Assembly (NCBI GenBank): GCA_949507465.1
Contig: CATEMS010000103.1
Location: forward strand, 1-21,049
Length of the DNA: 21,049 bases
Direction: 5' to 3'
From: Flavobacteriaceae bacterium
GTDB taxonomy: Bacteria > Bacteroidota > Bacteroidia > Flavobacteriales > Flavobacteriaceae
This document shows, piece after piece, positions 1 through 6,945 of the stretch. The notes under the pieces were generated by a model. It made no database searches. It was not told where the DNA came from and saw nothing but the letters and a program-made list of their open reading frames with translations. Within the stretch, counting starts at the first letter, position 1, and each line of letters starts with the position of its first letter. The position numbers were made by a program, and so were the translations under genes.

Positions 1-1135
1 AAACAGCTTTATATATCTCATTATGGCCGTCTCTATCTGAAACAAATAATAACTCTTTATCACTAATCCATTGCGGGTTTCTATCTCTGTAGAAATGATG
101 ACTTACATTATTAGAATTTTTTCTGTCCTTCTCATTTTGCTTCACAAAAATTTCTCCATTGATCTCAAGAGCGATTAATTTTCCGTTTGGTGAAACATCA
201 AAATCTGAGATATCTGAGCTTGTGGTAACTTCTTTTTCAGTCTCAAATTTGTAATCTGATTCTATTTGTAGGTTGATCTTCTTGGATTGTCCCTCGCTTA
301 TTTGATATAAGTCAAAAAGTGTTGAATACAAAATAGTTCCTTGATCACTTACAGAAAAAGAAACAACCCCATTTTTAGTTTGGTTTGTGACTTTTTTGGA
401 AGCCCCATTTACTGAACCATCTGAATTTATAGATTGCTTAAAAATATTGTAACGACCACTTTGGGCTCCTATATAATACAAATTACCTGCTGCATCCCAT
501 TGTGGCGAATGATCATTCTTTTCTGAGAAGGTCACTTGGTGATAGCTCCCAGTGTTTATGTTATAAATCCATACATCTCTCTGAGCTGAACCAGAATAAT
601 CTTCTCTAGAAATTCTACAAGCTCCTTTCACAAAAGCAACCAAATTACCGTCAGCAGAGACAGATGCCATACTACCTAAAGCTTTAATAAATCGTTGCGG
701 GGTACCACCATTAGCATTGACCTGGTAGATTTGCTCATCCCACTCAGGGCCTTTTAAAACCCTTGTTGTAGCAAATACAATATCATTAGAAGAGGTCCAA
801 TCATACGGTGTGTCTGATGTTGGATAATAGGTTACTTGTTTGGGGGTTCCTCCATTTTTTTGAACCGTAAAAATATTATTGGATCCTTTTCTATTAGAAG
901 AAAAAGCGATTTTATCCCCAGAGGTATTCCAAACAGGGTTGGTCTCATAACCCTGGTGAATAGTTATACGTTTTGTTTGCTTGGTGTTGAAGTTGTAAAC
1001 CCAAATATCTCCTTGATAAGAAAAAGCCATTTCTTGGGCATCTGGACTAATTCTTGGCATGCGAAGCAGTGAGTTTTGTGCTGAAAGCAATCCTGTAGTC
1101 AGCAAAAAAAATAGGGTAAAAAATCTTGTAATCAT
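1..1135 (-). CDS. Secreted tricorn-like protease, N-terminal part (runs off the window)
   Basis: The gene starts at ATG 1135-1133 and stays open for 378 codons to the left edge, so the C-terminus is missing. The protein begins with a hydrophobic signal peptide (MITRFFTLFFLLTTGLLSAQ), so it is exported. It then reads LRMPRISPDAQEMAFSYQGD, the usual opening of flavobacterial tricorn-type proteins. Repeated beta-propeller blades of the PD40/TolB type follow, for example NPVWNTSGDKIAFSSNRKG near residues 73-91 and NPQWISDKELLFVSDRDG near the edge. Full-length members are about 1,080 residues, with PDZ and S41 serine-peptidase domains after two propellers; those parts would lie outside this window, so peptidase activity is inferred from family resemblance only. 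A secreted DPP-like or purely structural propeller protein is the alternative. Confidence 0.82.
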   Translation of the reverse strand, partial: MITRFFTLFFLLTTGLLSAQNSLLRMPRISPDAQEMAFSYQGDIWVYNFNTKQTKRITIHQGYETNPVWNTSGDKIAFSSNRKGSNNIFTVQKNGGTPKQVTYYPTSDTPYDWTSSNDIVFATTRVLKGPEWDEQIYQVNANGGTPQRFIKALGSMASVSADGNLVAFVKGACRISREDYSGSAQRDVWIYNINTGSYHQVTFSEKNDHSPQWDAAGNLYYIGAQSGRYNIFKQSINSDGSVNGASKKVTNQTKNGVVSFSVSDQGTILYSTLFDLYQISEGQSKKINLQIESDYKFETEKEVTTSSDISDFDVSPNGKLIALEINGEIFVKQNEKDRKNSNNVSHHFYRDRNPQWISDKELLFVSDRDGHNEIYKAV

Positions 1136-1169
1136 GAGTTTTGGTTGTTATGGATTAATTGCAATGGCT

Positions 1170-1187
1170 AATGTAAAAAAATACATT
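1170..1187. repeat. Inverted repeat over the candidate -7 box of the tricorn-like gene
   Basis: AATGTA (1170-1175), six A, then TACATT (1182-1187) is a perfect 6+6 inverted repeat. It overlaps the candidate -7 box of the minus-strand gene, a position where a dimeric repressor could act. In such AT-rich DNA a chance 6+6 repeat is quite possible. Confidence 0.3.
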
Positions 1188-1209
1188 GGTAGTTTTAAAA
1201 ATCTAGCAA
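1176..1209 (-). promoter_or_regulatory. Candidate promoter of the tricorn-like gene
   Basis: Read on the minus strand, TTG (1209-1207) is followed after 23 bases by TATTTTTT (1183-1176), seven of eight matches to the Bacteroidota -7 box TAnnTTTG. The leader to the ATG would be about 35-40 bases. The spacing is at the long end of the usual range, so this is a weak call. Confidence 0.25.
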
Positions 1210-1336
1210 GAATATTAGCCATCACTTTGGTTTTAAACTAATTGTAACACCTCCCAAAAGGTGTGTGCCCCTAGTACTCTATGTTCCGATTATTTTAATT
1301 TTATTAAATTTAAAACTGGTAGCGGTGACAACCCTA

Positions 1337-1362
1337 TTGACCAACTCTTTTTTTTACATTTA
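1337..1362 (+). promoter_or_regulatory. Candidate promoter of the SGNH lipoprotein gene
   Basis: TTG (1337-1339) is followed after 15 bases by TACATTTA (1355-1362), seven of eight matches to TAnnTTTG, 16 bases before the ATG. The spacer is a little shorter than the usual 17-23. The leader is A-rich, as is normal for this phylum. Confidence 0.3.
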
Positions 1363-1378
1363 AAAAAATAAAAACTAA

Positions 1379-2116
1379 ATGATTCAAAAAATACAATTAT
1401 TGGCCATTGCACTATCGCTAGTAGCTTTGAGCGCTTGTAGCAAGGAAGATGATTCTAGCCCTAGCCCACAAAACACATCTATAAATAAAATACTACCATT
1501 AGGAGCCTCTAGAGTTGAAGGATCTAGACCAGAATATGAAAGCTACAGGTATGAACTCTGGAAAGATCTAAAAGAAAATAATTGGAGTTTTGATTTTATA
1601 GGTACACGAACAGACCAAGCTTCCTACCCGATCTTTAATGATATGAATTTTGATACAGACCATGAAGGTAGAGGTGGTTGGACCTCTGGAGAAATACTAG
1701 AAGGTCTTGGAGGGTGGTTGGATCAAACAGGCGCTCCAGATATTGTTTTACTAAGCTCCCCGGGAGGTAATGATGCCCTTGAGGGTTTATCCTACACACA
1801 GGCAGTGTCTAACATTTACAGCATCATAGATACACTCCAAGAAAACAATCCAAACATAACAGTAATTATTGAGCAGATGGCTCCAGCTAGAAGTGATGTA
1901 ATGACAAAAGAATTGACAGCATTTTTTATTCAAATGCAACAAGAGGTCTTAGATATTGCAGCTAATAAAACAACCAATACCTCTTTGGTTACAACGGTAG
2001 ACATGTTTACAGGATTTAATGATGCCCTACTGGCTGATGATGTACATTACAACCAGGCAGGTGCTGTATTTATTGCAAATAGATACTACACTACCCTGGC
2101 TACCCTATTGGAATAA
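1379..2116 (+). CDS. SGNH/GDSL-family hydrolase lipoprotein
   Basis: A 245-residue lipoprotein esterase candidate. Residues 1-20 form a lipoprotein signal peptide with lipobox LSAC (Cys20). The residues after it, SKEDD, fit the Bacteroidota lipoprotein export signal (K followed by acidic residues), so surface display is likely. The mature part has all four SGNH blocks: block I as LGASRVEG with nucleophile candidate Ser44; HEGRGGW at about 95-101 leading into block II; block III GND at 130-132; and block V as Asp220-x-x-His223 within DDVHYNQAG. The usual Asp of GDS is Ala43 here, but the catalytic Ser, Asp and His are kept. The substrate is unknown; relatives are acetylxylan esterases, lipases and arylesterases. 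It stands alone between a divergent and a convergent gene. Confidence 0.85.
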   Translation: MIQKIQLLAIALSLVALSACSKEDDSSPSPQNTSINKILPLGASRVEGSRPEYESYRYELWKDLKENNWSFDFIGTRTDQASYPIFNDMNFDTDHEGRGGWTSGEILEGLGGWLDQTGAPDIVLLSSPGGNDALEGLSYTQAVSNIYSIIDTLQENNPNITVIIEQMAPARSDVMTKELTAFFIQMQQEVLDIAANKTTNTSLVTTVDMFTGFNDALLADDVHYNQAGAVFIANRYYTTLATLLE

Positions 2117-2126
2117 AAAACAAAAT

Positions 2127-2175
2127 AGATAACATACAATAAGTTTACTCCCATTGGGCTCCCCTATTGTTATCT
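2127..2175 (-). terminator. Possible terminator for the rmuC unit
   Basis: The perfect 8-base inverted repeat AGATAACA (2127-2134) / TGTTATCT (2168-2175) lies between the convergent genes. Read on the minus strand it is followed by a T-rich tail (complement of 2116-2126), as expected of a terminator for the minus-strand genes. The loop of 33 bases is long and the stem is AT-rich, so the call is tentative. Confidence 0.35.
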
Positions 2176-2199
2176 TAGCTCAGACTGGGGTGGGTTAGT

Positions 2200-2394
2200 T
2201 TATTGGTAATTTGAAATGTAGTAGTCTTCTCTATCTTTTTTTAGCATGCCAACGGTGTTGTCCATGAAATTATTTCTATCATCTCTGGTTTTAAAAACCC
2301 ATATACAAACTGTGTCATGGCTATGATAAATGGCTTTTAACTCGTCATCAATATCACAAATTTCTTTGGGTATTTGGGTCTTTATACAAATCAT
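2200..2394 (-). CDS. Small hypothetical protein downstream of rmuC
   Basis: A 64-residue protein that I do not recognise. It starts 19 bases after the rmuC stop codon and is followed by a candidate terminator, so it is probably the second gene of an rmuC transcript. There is no signal peptide or membrane segment. The sequence alternates short predicted strands (VCIWVFKT at 29-36) with charged helical stretches (about 37-56) and ends with an aromatic tail (DYYISNYQ), suggesting a small soluble alpha/beta domain. It holds three cysteines (3, 13, 30) without a zinc-site spacing. The start ATG at 2394 is preceded by an AT-rich leader (TTTTAAAATACAG). Support is the operon position and lack of a competing frame; function is unknown. 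Confidence 0.6.
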   Translation of the reverse strand: MICIKTQIPKEICDIDDELKAIYHSHDTVCIWVFKTRDDRNNFMDNTVGMLKKDREDYYISNYQ

Positions 2395-2413
2395 ATCTGT
2401 ATTTTAAAACTCC

Positions 2414-3589
2414 CTACAAATCAAAATCTGTTTGAGGAGATATTTTAGGAATCTCACGCATTTGCATCTCTTTTTCAAGCTTATCTACCTGTTGTTTTAA
2501 ATCTTTGGTAAGAATCTTCTTGTTCCTTTTTTCCATGGGCGGGTTTAACTTCTCTGCATTCTCAAATTTAATGACGTTTTCCAGAATGTCTCTAGGTAAT
2601 TGAGACCCTGCTTTGCTTAGGGTATCTAAAAATTCTCTAGCAAAAAACTCATCTATTTGTATGCGTCTTTTTGTGGTATGAGCAAACTTGCCAATAATTC
2701 TACACACATTATCACGCTCCTCTGGGCTTAATTTGTCTGCAAACTCATACTCTTCAATCTTTTTTAAACTTAGCACTATGGGCTCTAGAGCATCTTTGGT
2801 GATCACATACACATTGTAATCGCCAATATTGTAATGAAACTGATCTATCACTTCCAGGGTATTGGAGGGTATTACTAGAAACAAATCATTTTTTACATTG
2901 TCATGCTTTGCATATTTTTTGAGATTTTCTGTTTGGTTTTTTATGTATTTGGGGAAATTAGACAAATCATCATTGGCTGGGCTTTTGGCATCAAAGACAA
3001 TGAGTTGGTCCATGATCTCTATAGAGCTATCTGGTTTGTTTCTGGGGTGAGGGAAATCTTCTTGACTCACATAGGTAATCACGTTATTTCTACAAATAAA
3101 CTGCAGGTGGTTTTGAACATCCCTTTCGTGGTCAGACCATTTGAGCTTCATTTTTTTTAATGCATCTTCTTTTTCTTGAACCCGCTCATCGTTAAGGCGA
3201 GATTTCTCTGCCTCTAAAGATTCTTGAAGGGTAAGGGCGCTGGCAATACTTTTGGTAACTTCTTTTTGACGCCCCTCCTCTGCTTTCTGATAGGCGATAT
3301 TTTCACTCTTAAGGGTGTTACGTTCTCTATCAACTTGCGCAAGACGTTCATTGATTGTGGCCTTTTCAAGCTTTATTTGCTCAAAATTTTCTGTCCTTAC
3401 AGCTGCAATCTCTAACTCTTTGGTAAGATTTGTAATGGTGGTATCTCTTTCACTTACTTGTTTTTCTAGAGCTAGTATTTTAGCTTCTTTTTCTTCAAAT
3501 TGCTGTTCAGGACTTATCTGTGGTTTTTTCAAATAAAAAGCCAAGCCAACAAAACCAATTACTATAAATGCTAAAATAATGAACTCCAT
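2414..3589 (-). CDS. rmuC: RmuC-family DNA recombination protein
   Basis: A 391-residue protein with the RmuC layout: a single N-terminal membrane segment (about 3-20), a long charged coiled coil (about 30-150) and a PD-(D/E)XK nuclease-like domain. The nuclease signature is visible as KPD (185-187), then IVFDAKSP with Asp200-x-Lys202, matching the RPD...IDAK core of RmuC. In E. coli, RmuC limits recombination at inverted repeats and is thought to act as a nuclease; the biochemical role is still poorly defined. The membrane anchor would place the nuclease at the inner membrane. The C-terminal tail after about residue 345 is charged and probably helical. The length is a little below the roughly 450 residues typical of the family. 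The divergent neighbour is the GH144 gene, with which it shares a 146-base upstream region. Confidence 0.85.
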   Translation of the reverse strand: MEFIILAFIVIGFVGLAFYLKKPQISPEQQFEEKEAKILALEKQVSERDTTITNLTKELEIAAVRTENFEQIKLEKATINERLAQVDRERNTLKSENIAYQKAEEGRQKEVTKSIASALTLQESLEAEKSRLNDERVQEKEDALKKMKLKWSDHERDVQNHLQFICRNNVITYVSQEDFPHPRNKPDSSIEIMDQLIVFDAKSPANDDLSNFPKYIKNQTENLKKYAKHDNVKNDLFLVIPSNTLEVIDQFHYNIGDYNVYVITKDALEPIVLSLKKIEEYEFADKLSPEERDNVCRIIGKFAHTTKRRIQIDEFFAREFLDTLSKAGSQLPRDILENVIKFENAEKLNPPMEKRNKKILTKDLKQQVDKLEKEMQMREIPKISPQTDFDL

Positions 3590-3625
3590 AGGGGCTGGGA
3601 TATAAGTGATTAAAAATTGTGTAGA

Positions 3626-3659
3626 TAAATTTACATATTAAATATTAGAAGTAAGTCAA
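3626..3659 (-). promoter_or_regulatory. Candidate rmuC promoter
   Basis: On the minus strand TTG (3659-3657) is followed after 23 bases by TAAATTTA (3633-3626), seven of eight matches to TAnnTTTG, about 36 bases before the ATG at 3589. AT-rich context makes chance matches common. Confidence 0.25.
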
Positions 3660-3685
3660 TAAAATTATTCTTGTTTAAAATTTTA

Positions 3686-3712
3686 TTGGGGCCTAAAGTT
3701 CCCCTATTTTTG
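3686..3712 (+). promoter_or_regulatory. Promoter of the GH144 gene
   Basis: TATTTTTG (3705-3712) matches the Bacteroidota -7 box TAnnTTTG exactly. TTG (3686-3688) lies 16 bases upstream as a -33 element, slightly close. The start codon is 23 bases downstream. Between the elements, GGGG (3688-3691) and CCCC (3701-3704) form a small GC inverted repeat. The block CCCTATTTTTG recurs before the gene at 8263. Confidence 0.5.
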
Positions 3713-3735
3713 ATAGGAATACGTAATTACTTTAC

Positions 3736-5310
3736 ATGATCAAAAGGATAGTGCTACTTTCTTTTATTTTAGGGGCCAACCTATCTTTTGCCCAAAAAAC
3801 AGATGCCCAATTAATTGATGAGCTACAAATGGATGCTCTCAAGTACTTTTGGGATTTCACCCATCCTGTATCAAAGTTATCAAGAGAGCGAATACACCAA
3901 GAAGATTTAAGTTTTGACCAAAACACCATAGCCACTGGAGGTTCTGGTTTTGGGTTTTTAAATATAATTTTAGCCATTGAGAACGGATATATATCTCAAT
4001 CACAGGGTGTTACTCACCTACACACTGCCTTAGATTTTCTAGCCTCTGCGGATAGATTTCATGGCGCCTGGCCGCATTGGTTAGAGGGTAATACCGGGGT
4101 TGTGATCCCCTTTAGTGAGTTTGATGATGGTGGAGACCTGGTAGAAACAGCGCTTTTGAGCCAGTCCTTAATTTGTATAAGAGAGTATTTTAAAAACGGA
4201 AATACCCAAGAGCAGCTCTTAGCTCAAAAAGCCGATGGGTTATGGAGAGGTGTTGAGTGGAACTGGTACACCAAAGGCGAAAATGTGTTGTACTGGCACT
4301 GGTCACCAAATCACAACTGGCAAATGAACCTACAAATAAGGGGCTACAACGAGGCCCTTATCACCTATCTTTTGGCTGTATCCTCACCAGAGCATCCTAT
4401 AGATACCCAGGTGTATCATCAGGGATGGGCAAGAGGTGGAGATATTGTATCAAGCTCAAGCCAGTATGATATACCCCTTGTGTTTAACCACAACGGAGCG
4501 CAAGGTACTGTAGGGCCTTTATTTTGGGCACATTACTCCTATTTGGGTCTTGACCCCAGAGGCCTACAAGATACCTATGCAAACTACTGGGATCTTGTTA
4601 AAAACCATACAGAAATCATTCACCAACATGCAGTGCAAAACCCAAATCAGTTTGGTGGCTACAGCGCGAGTTGTTGGGGATTAACAGCAAGTTATTCAAG
4701 AAATACAGACGGGAGCACAGGATACGCGGCCCACCAACCAAACAATGATTTAGGGATTATATCACCAACGGCTGCGTTGTCTTCTATGGTATATACCCCG
4801 CAAAAATCATTGGACTTTTTACGGTATTTGTATGAGGATACCCAAGGAGCATATATTGGCCTTCTGGGGCCCTATGATGCCATCTCCCCGCACTACTTGT
4901 GGAAAACAGAAAGGTACCTTGCCATAGACCAAGGAACCATTGGCCCCATGCTTGAGAATTACAAGTCACAGTTGTTCTGGAATTTATTTATGAATGCCCC
5001 AGAGATTCGAGAGGGCCTACACAGTCTTGGTTACACCTCAACAGAGCATACCCTGTCTGAGCCCTCACAAAACACACCTGAAGACCAGATTCAGGTTTTC
5101 CCAAACCCTGCAGCTAGTGTTTTGAAAATGTATACTCCAACCACCATGGTTGGAGCTACCTACAGTATTTATGATAATCTAGCAAGGGTTGTCCTTACAG
5201 GTGCTATACAAAGTGAGAGTACTTTTATTGATATAAGCGGATTGCCCAGTGGTGTGTATTATATCTGTGTAAACAACCAAGCAAGTAAACACAAGATCAT
5301 AAAAATGTGA
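3736..5310 (+). CDS. Secreted GH144-type glycoside hydrolase (beta-1,2-glucan) with T9SS tail
   Basis: A 524-residue secreted enzyme. Residues 1-20 form a signal peptide ending SFAQ. Residues 25-435 match the 'glycoamylase' fold of CAZy GH144: FHGAWPHW (108-115), FDDGGDLVETA (129-139), VEWNWYTKGENVLYWHWSP (173-191), GPLFWAHYSYLGLDPRGL (260-277), and further on SPTAALSSMVYTP and YLAIDQGTIGPMLENY. Characterised GH144 enzymes cleave beta-1,2-glucans to sophorose or short sophoro-oligosaccharides, so that is the likely substrate. The conserved acidic residues are present. Residues 450-524 are a T9SS type A sorting domain (FPNP at 455-458, ending HKIIKM), so the enzyme should cross the outer membrane and be cell-attached or released. 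There is no SusC/SusD pair beside it, so it is not in a classical polysaccharide utilisation locus. Confidence 0.88.
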   Translation: MIKRIVLLSFILGANLSFAQKTDAQLIDELQMDALKYFWDFTHPVSKLSRERIHQEDLSFDQNTIATGGSGFGFLNIILAIENGYISQSQGVTHLHTALDFLASADRFHGAWPHWLEGNTGVVIPFSEFDDGGDLVETALLSQSLICIREYFKNGNTQEQLLAQKADGLWRGVEWNWYTKGENVLYWHWSPNHNWQMNLQIRGYNEALITYLLAVSSPEHPIDTQVYHQGWARGGDIVSSSSQYDIPLVFNHNGAQGTVGPLFWAHYSYLGLDPRGLQDTYANYWDLVKNHTEIIHQHAVQNPNQFGGYSASCWGLTASYSRNTDGSTGYAAHQPNNDLGIISPTAALSSMVYTPQKSLDFLRYLYEDTQGAYIGLLGPYDAISPHYLWKTERYLAIDQGTIGPMLENYKSQLFWNLFMNAPEIREGLHSLGYTSTEHTLSEPSQNTPEDQIQVFPNPAASVLKMYTPTTMVGATYSIYDNLARVVLTGAIQSESTFIDISGLPSGVYYICVNNQASKHKIIKM

Positions 5311-5339
5311 GCCTGCCAAAAAAATAGATAGGCAGTGTA

Positions 5340-5364
5340 TTGGTTTTATTTTTATTTATCTTTA
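5340..5364 (+). promoter_or_regulatory. Weak candidate promoter of the oxidoreductase gene
   Basis: TTG (5340-5342) and TATCTTTA (5357-5364, seven of eight to TAnnTTTG) lie 14 bases apart, four bases before the ATG at 5369. The short spacer and the very short leader make it doubtful; co-transcription with the GH144 gene 58 bases upstream is equally possible. Confidence 0.2.
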
Positions 5365-5368
5365 GAAT

Positions 5369-5944
5369 ATGAAAAACCTAGTAATTATTGGGCATCCAGA
5401 TAAAAAATCATTTTGTTACAATGGCATCTTTGAAACCATTAAAGCAAGCATAGAGTCTAAAGGGCAGGAACTTAAAATTATAGATTTATATAGCGATAGT
5501 TTTACAAGGCCACGAACCAAATTAATTGCCTCCTACAAAGATCTTATTACATGGTCAGAAAATATTTTTATCATATCTCCTGTGTGGTGGTTTAGACTAA
5601 CACCAAGGGCTGAAATATTCTTTGACGAGGTTTTTACACCAGGATTTGCCTATCAATTTGTAAACATTACCAAGCTGTATGCCTACCCTAAGCCATTTTT
5701 AAAAAATAAAAAAGTGAGAACCTATATCACTCATGGTGCCCCTGCACTACCGGTTCGTACGCTGTATTTAAACTCAGTTAAATTACGTCTTGTAATGGGG
5801 GTGTATACCTTTGTCTTTGGATGGAGATTGTCTTTATTTCTAAAAACAAACCAGTTTTGGTCTGTTCCATTTGTTAGTGATAAAACCCGAGCCAAGTATT
5901 TAAGGCGTGTTGAGCGCAACACCCTAAAGGATATACGAGCCTAA
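5369..5944 (+). CDS. Flavodoxin-fold NAD(P)H oxidoreductase (KefF/MdaB type)
   Basis: A 191-residue cytosolic flavoprotein of the Flavodoxin_2 family. The first strand ends in the FMN/FAD phosphate-binding loop IIGHPDKKSF (6-15). The isoalloxazine-binding segment is SPVWWFRLTPRAEIFFD (70-86), followed by the family hallmark VFTPGFAY (88-95) and the loop THGAPA. Members reduce quinones, nitro compounds or other electrophiles with NAD(P)H, and some act as partners of glutathione-gated K+ efflux systems; no such transporter is seen here. No signal peptide is present. The C-terminal part (about 130-191) is more basic and diverged than in NQO1-like enzymes. It follows the GH144 gene by 58 bases, but a functional link is not obvious. 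The substrate is unknown. Confidence 0.82.
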   Translation: MKNLVIIGHPDKKSFCYNGIFETIKASIESKGQELKIIDLYSDSFTRPRTKLIASYKDLITWSENIFIISPVWWFRLTPRAEIFFDEVFTPGFAYQFVNITKLYAYPKPFLKNKKVRTYITHGAPALPVRTLYLNSVKLRLVMGVYTFVFGWRLSLFLKTNQFWSVPFVSDKTRAKYLRRVERNTLKDIRA

Positions 5945-6045
5945 AAATTATTGAGATTTTCTTAAAAAAAATAAAATAGGGTTTCTGGCAATTGGGTATT
6001 GATTCAAAAAGTAGCTCAAAATACGTATATTTATGTGAATTTAAT

Positions 6046-6066
6046 GGTTAAAAGATACCCTTAACC
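6046..6066 (+). repeat. Inverted repeat just before the zinc-ribbon membrane protein gene
   Basis: GGTTAA (6046-6051) and TTAACC (6061-6066) form a perfect 6+6 inverted repeat with a 9-base loop, ending 10 bases before the ATG at 6077. It could be an operator, or an RNA hairpin near the ribosome entry site. The candidate -7 box TATATTTA (6026-6033) lies just upstream, so the repeat would be in the early transcribed region. Confidence 0.35.
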
Positions 6067-6076
6067 TGTACTTAAA

Positions 6077-6943
6077 ATGAAATGTAATTACTGTAAAGAA
6101 GTTGTAATTAAAAGTTATCAATACTGTCCTAAATGCTCAACAAAAGTAGAAAACAGTGAATGGAATACCGCTTTTATTTTTACTTCACTTTTGACAAACT
6201 ACGTTTTTTTACTTAAGCGATATGTAGTTATTTTTAAACAGCTAATCATCCATCCACAAAAGGTAATAGATGGGTATATAAATCGTAAGGTGGTTATAAG
6301 TCCACATTACTTTTTATTTATAAGTGCAACAATTTCATTGTTTATTTCTCAAGTATATTCGTTCTTTTTCCAAGATCCACAATATTTATTTTTTGGCATA
6401 GCATCCTTCAAAGGCATCAACCTTTTCGCCTTGCCATTATCTATAGCAATCTCAATAAAATTATTCTTCTTAAAAGATAAAGTAAAGGTTATACCCTATC
6501 ATATATACAGTTACATTATTTATTTGTTTTCTGTGGTGCTTATAGAAATGGCACTTTTTAGTGTTGTAAACGATTTACTCCATAACCAAATTAGTTTTTA
6601 TTATGGCTTTTGGAATCCAGAGGGAATTACAGTTATTACTGGTATGAGTATACCTATGATCATTTATTTTTACTATGCTATATACAAATGGATAAAAATG
6701 AGTAAGCTAAAAGTCATTACATTTATTGTATTCTCTTTGCTGTCCTCCTACTTTTTGTTTAATATTATCATGGCCTTAAATGAAGCCATAGAATTTTATA
6801 TATTAACAGATACCTCTCTTTATTATGACCAAGACATTTGTTGGACCAACCTTATATTTGAAACCTGCTTTAACCAAGACTATTGGTATGTCCTGTTTGA
6901 AGCTCTAGATTATGAAATATTTGTTCCTATTCAAATCCATTAA
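6077..6943 (+). CDS. Zinc-ribbon polytopic membrane protein (DUF3667-like)
   Basis: A 288-residue membrane protein. The N-terminus is a zinc ribbon with Cys3-x-x-Cys6 and Cys17-x-x-Cys20. After a linker, about five hydrophobic segments follow (roughly 77-98, 112-132, 140-166, 185-206, 211-235). The stretch IIHPQKVIDGYINRKVVISPHYFLF (split 57-70 and 71-81) resembles the segment before the first helix in DUF3667 and related Bacteroidota proteins, where a zinc ribbon is tethered to a YIP1-like membrane domain. The function of that family is unknown. The protein ends in a poorly conserved acidic and aromatic tail. Its stop codon lies 2 bases before the next start, so the two genes are very probably translated from one mRNA. 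The gene is noticeably more AT-rich than its neighbours, which partly follows from its hydrophobic composition. Confidence 0.75.
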   Translation: MKCNYCKEVVIKSYQYCPKCSTKVENSEWNTAFIFTSLLTNYVFLLKRYVVIFKQLIIHPQKVIDGYINRKVVISPHYFLFISATISLFISQVYSFFFQDPQYLFFGIASFKGINLFALPLSIAISIKLFFLKDKVKVIPYHIYSYIIYLFSVVLIEMALFSVVNDLLHNQISFYYGFWNPEGITVITGMSIPMIIYFYYAIYKWIKMSKLKVITFIVFSLLSSYFLFNIIMALNEAIEFYILTDTSLYYDQDICWTNLIFETCFNQDYWYVLFEALDYEIFVPIQIH

Positions 6944-6945
6944 AA

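Noticed and set aside
836..1241. Plus-strand open frames opposite the tricorn-like gene
   Set aside because: The minus-strand frame is continuous to the window edge, begins with a signal peptide and has clear propeller repeats; the plus-strand frames are shadows.
1247..1264. Hairpin ACACCT-CCCAAA-AGGTGT between the tricorn-like and SGNH genes
   Set aside because: Only six base pairs, no T-run on either side and no gene ending there; it lies between two divergent genes, so a terminator makes no sense.
2200..3589. Anti-phage defence island centred on the RmuC nuclease domain
   Set aside because: RmuC is a widely conserved chromosomal protein, and no helicase, methylase, integrase or other defence gene is nearby.
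5313..5335. CTGCC/GGCAG hairpin after the GH144 gene, followed by T-rich DNA
   Set aside because: A five-base stem with a 13-base A-rich loop and no continuous T-run; too weak to call a terminator.
3736..5944. Polysaccharide utilisation locus around the GH144 gene
   Set aside because: No SusC, SusD, TonB-dependent receptor, anti-sigma factor or second glycosidase is adjacent; the next gene is a flavoprotein of general type.
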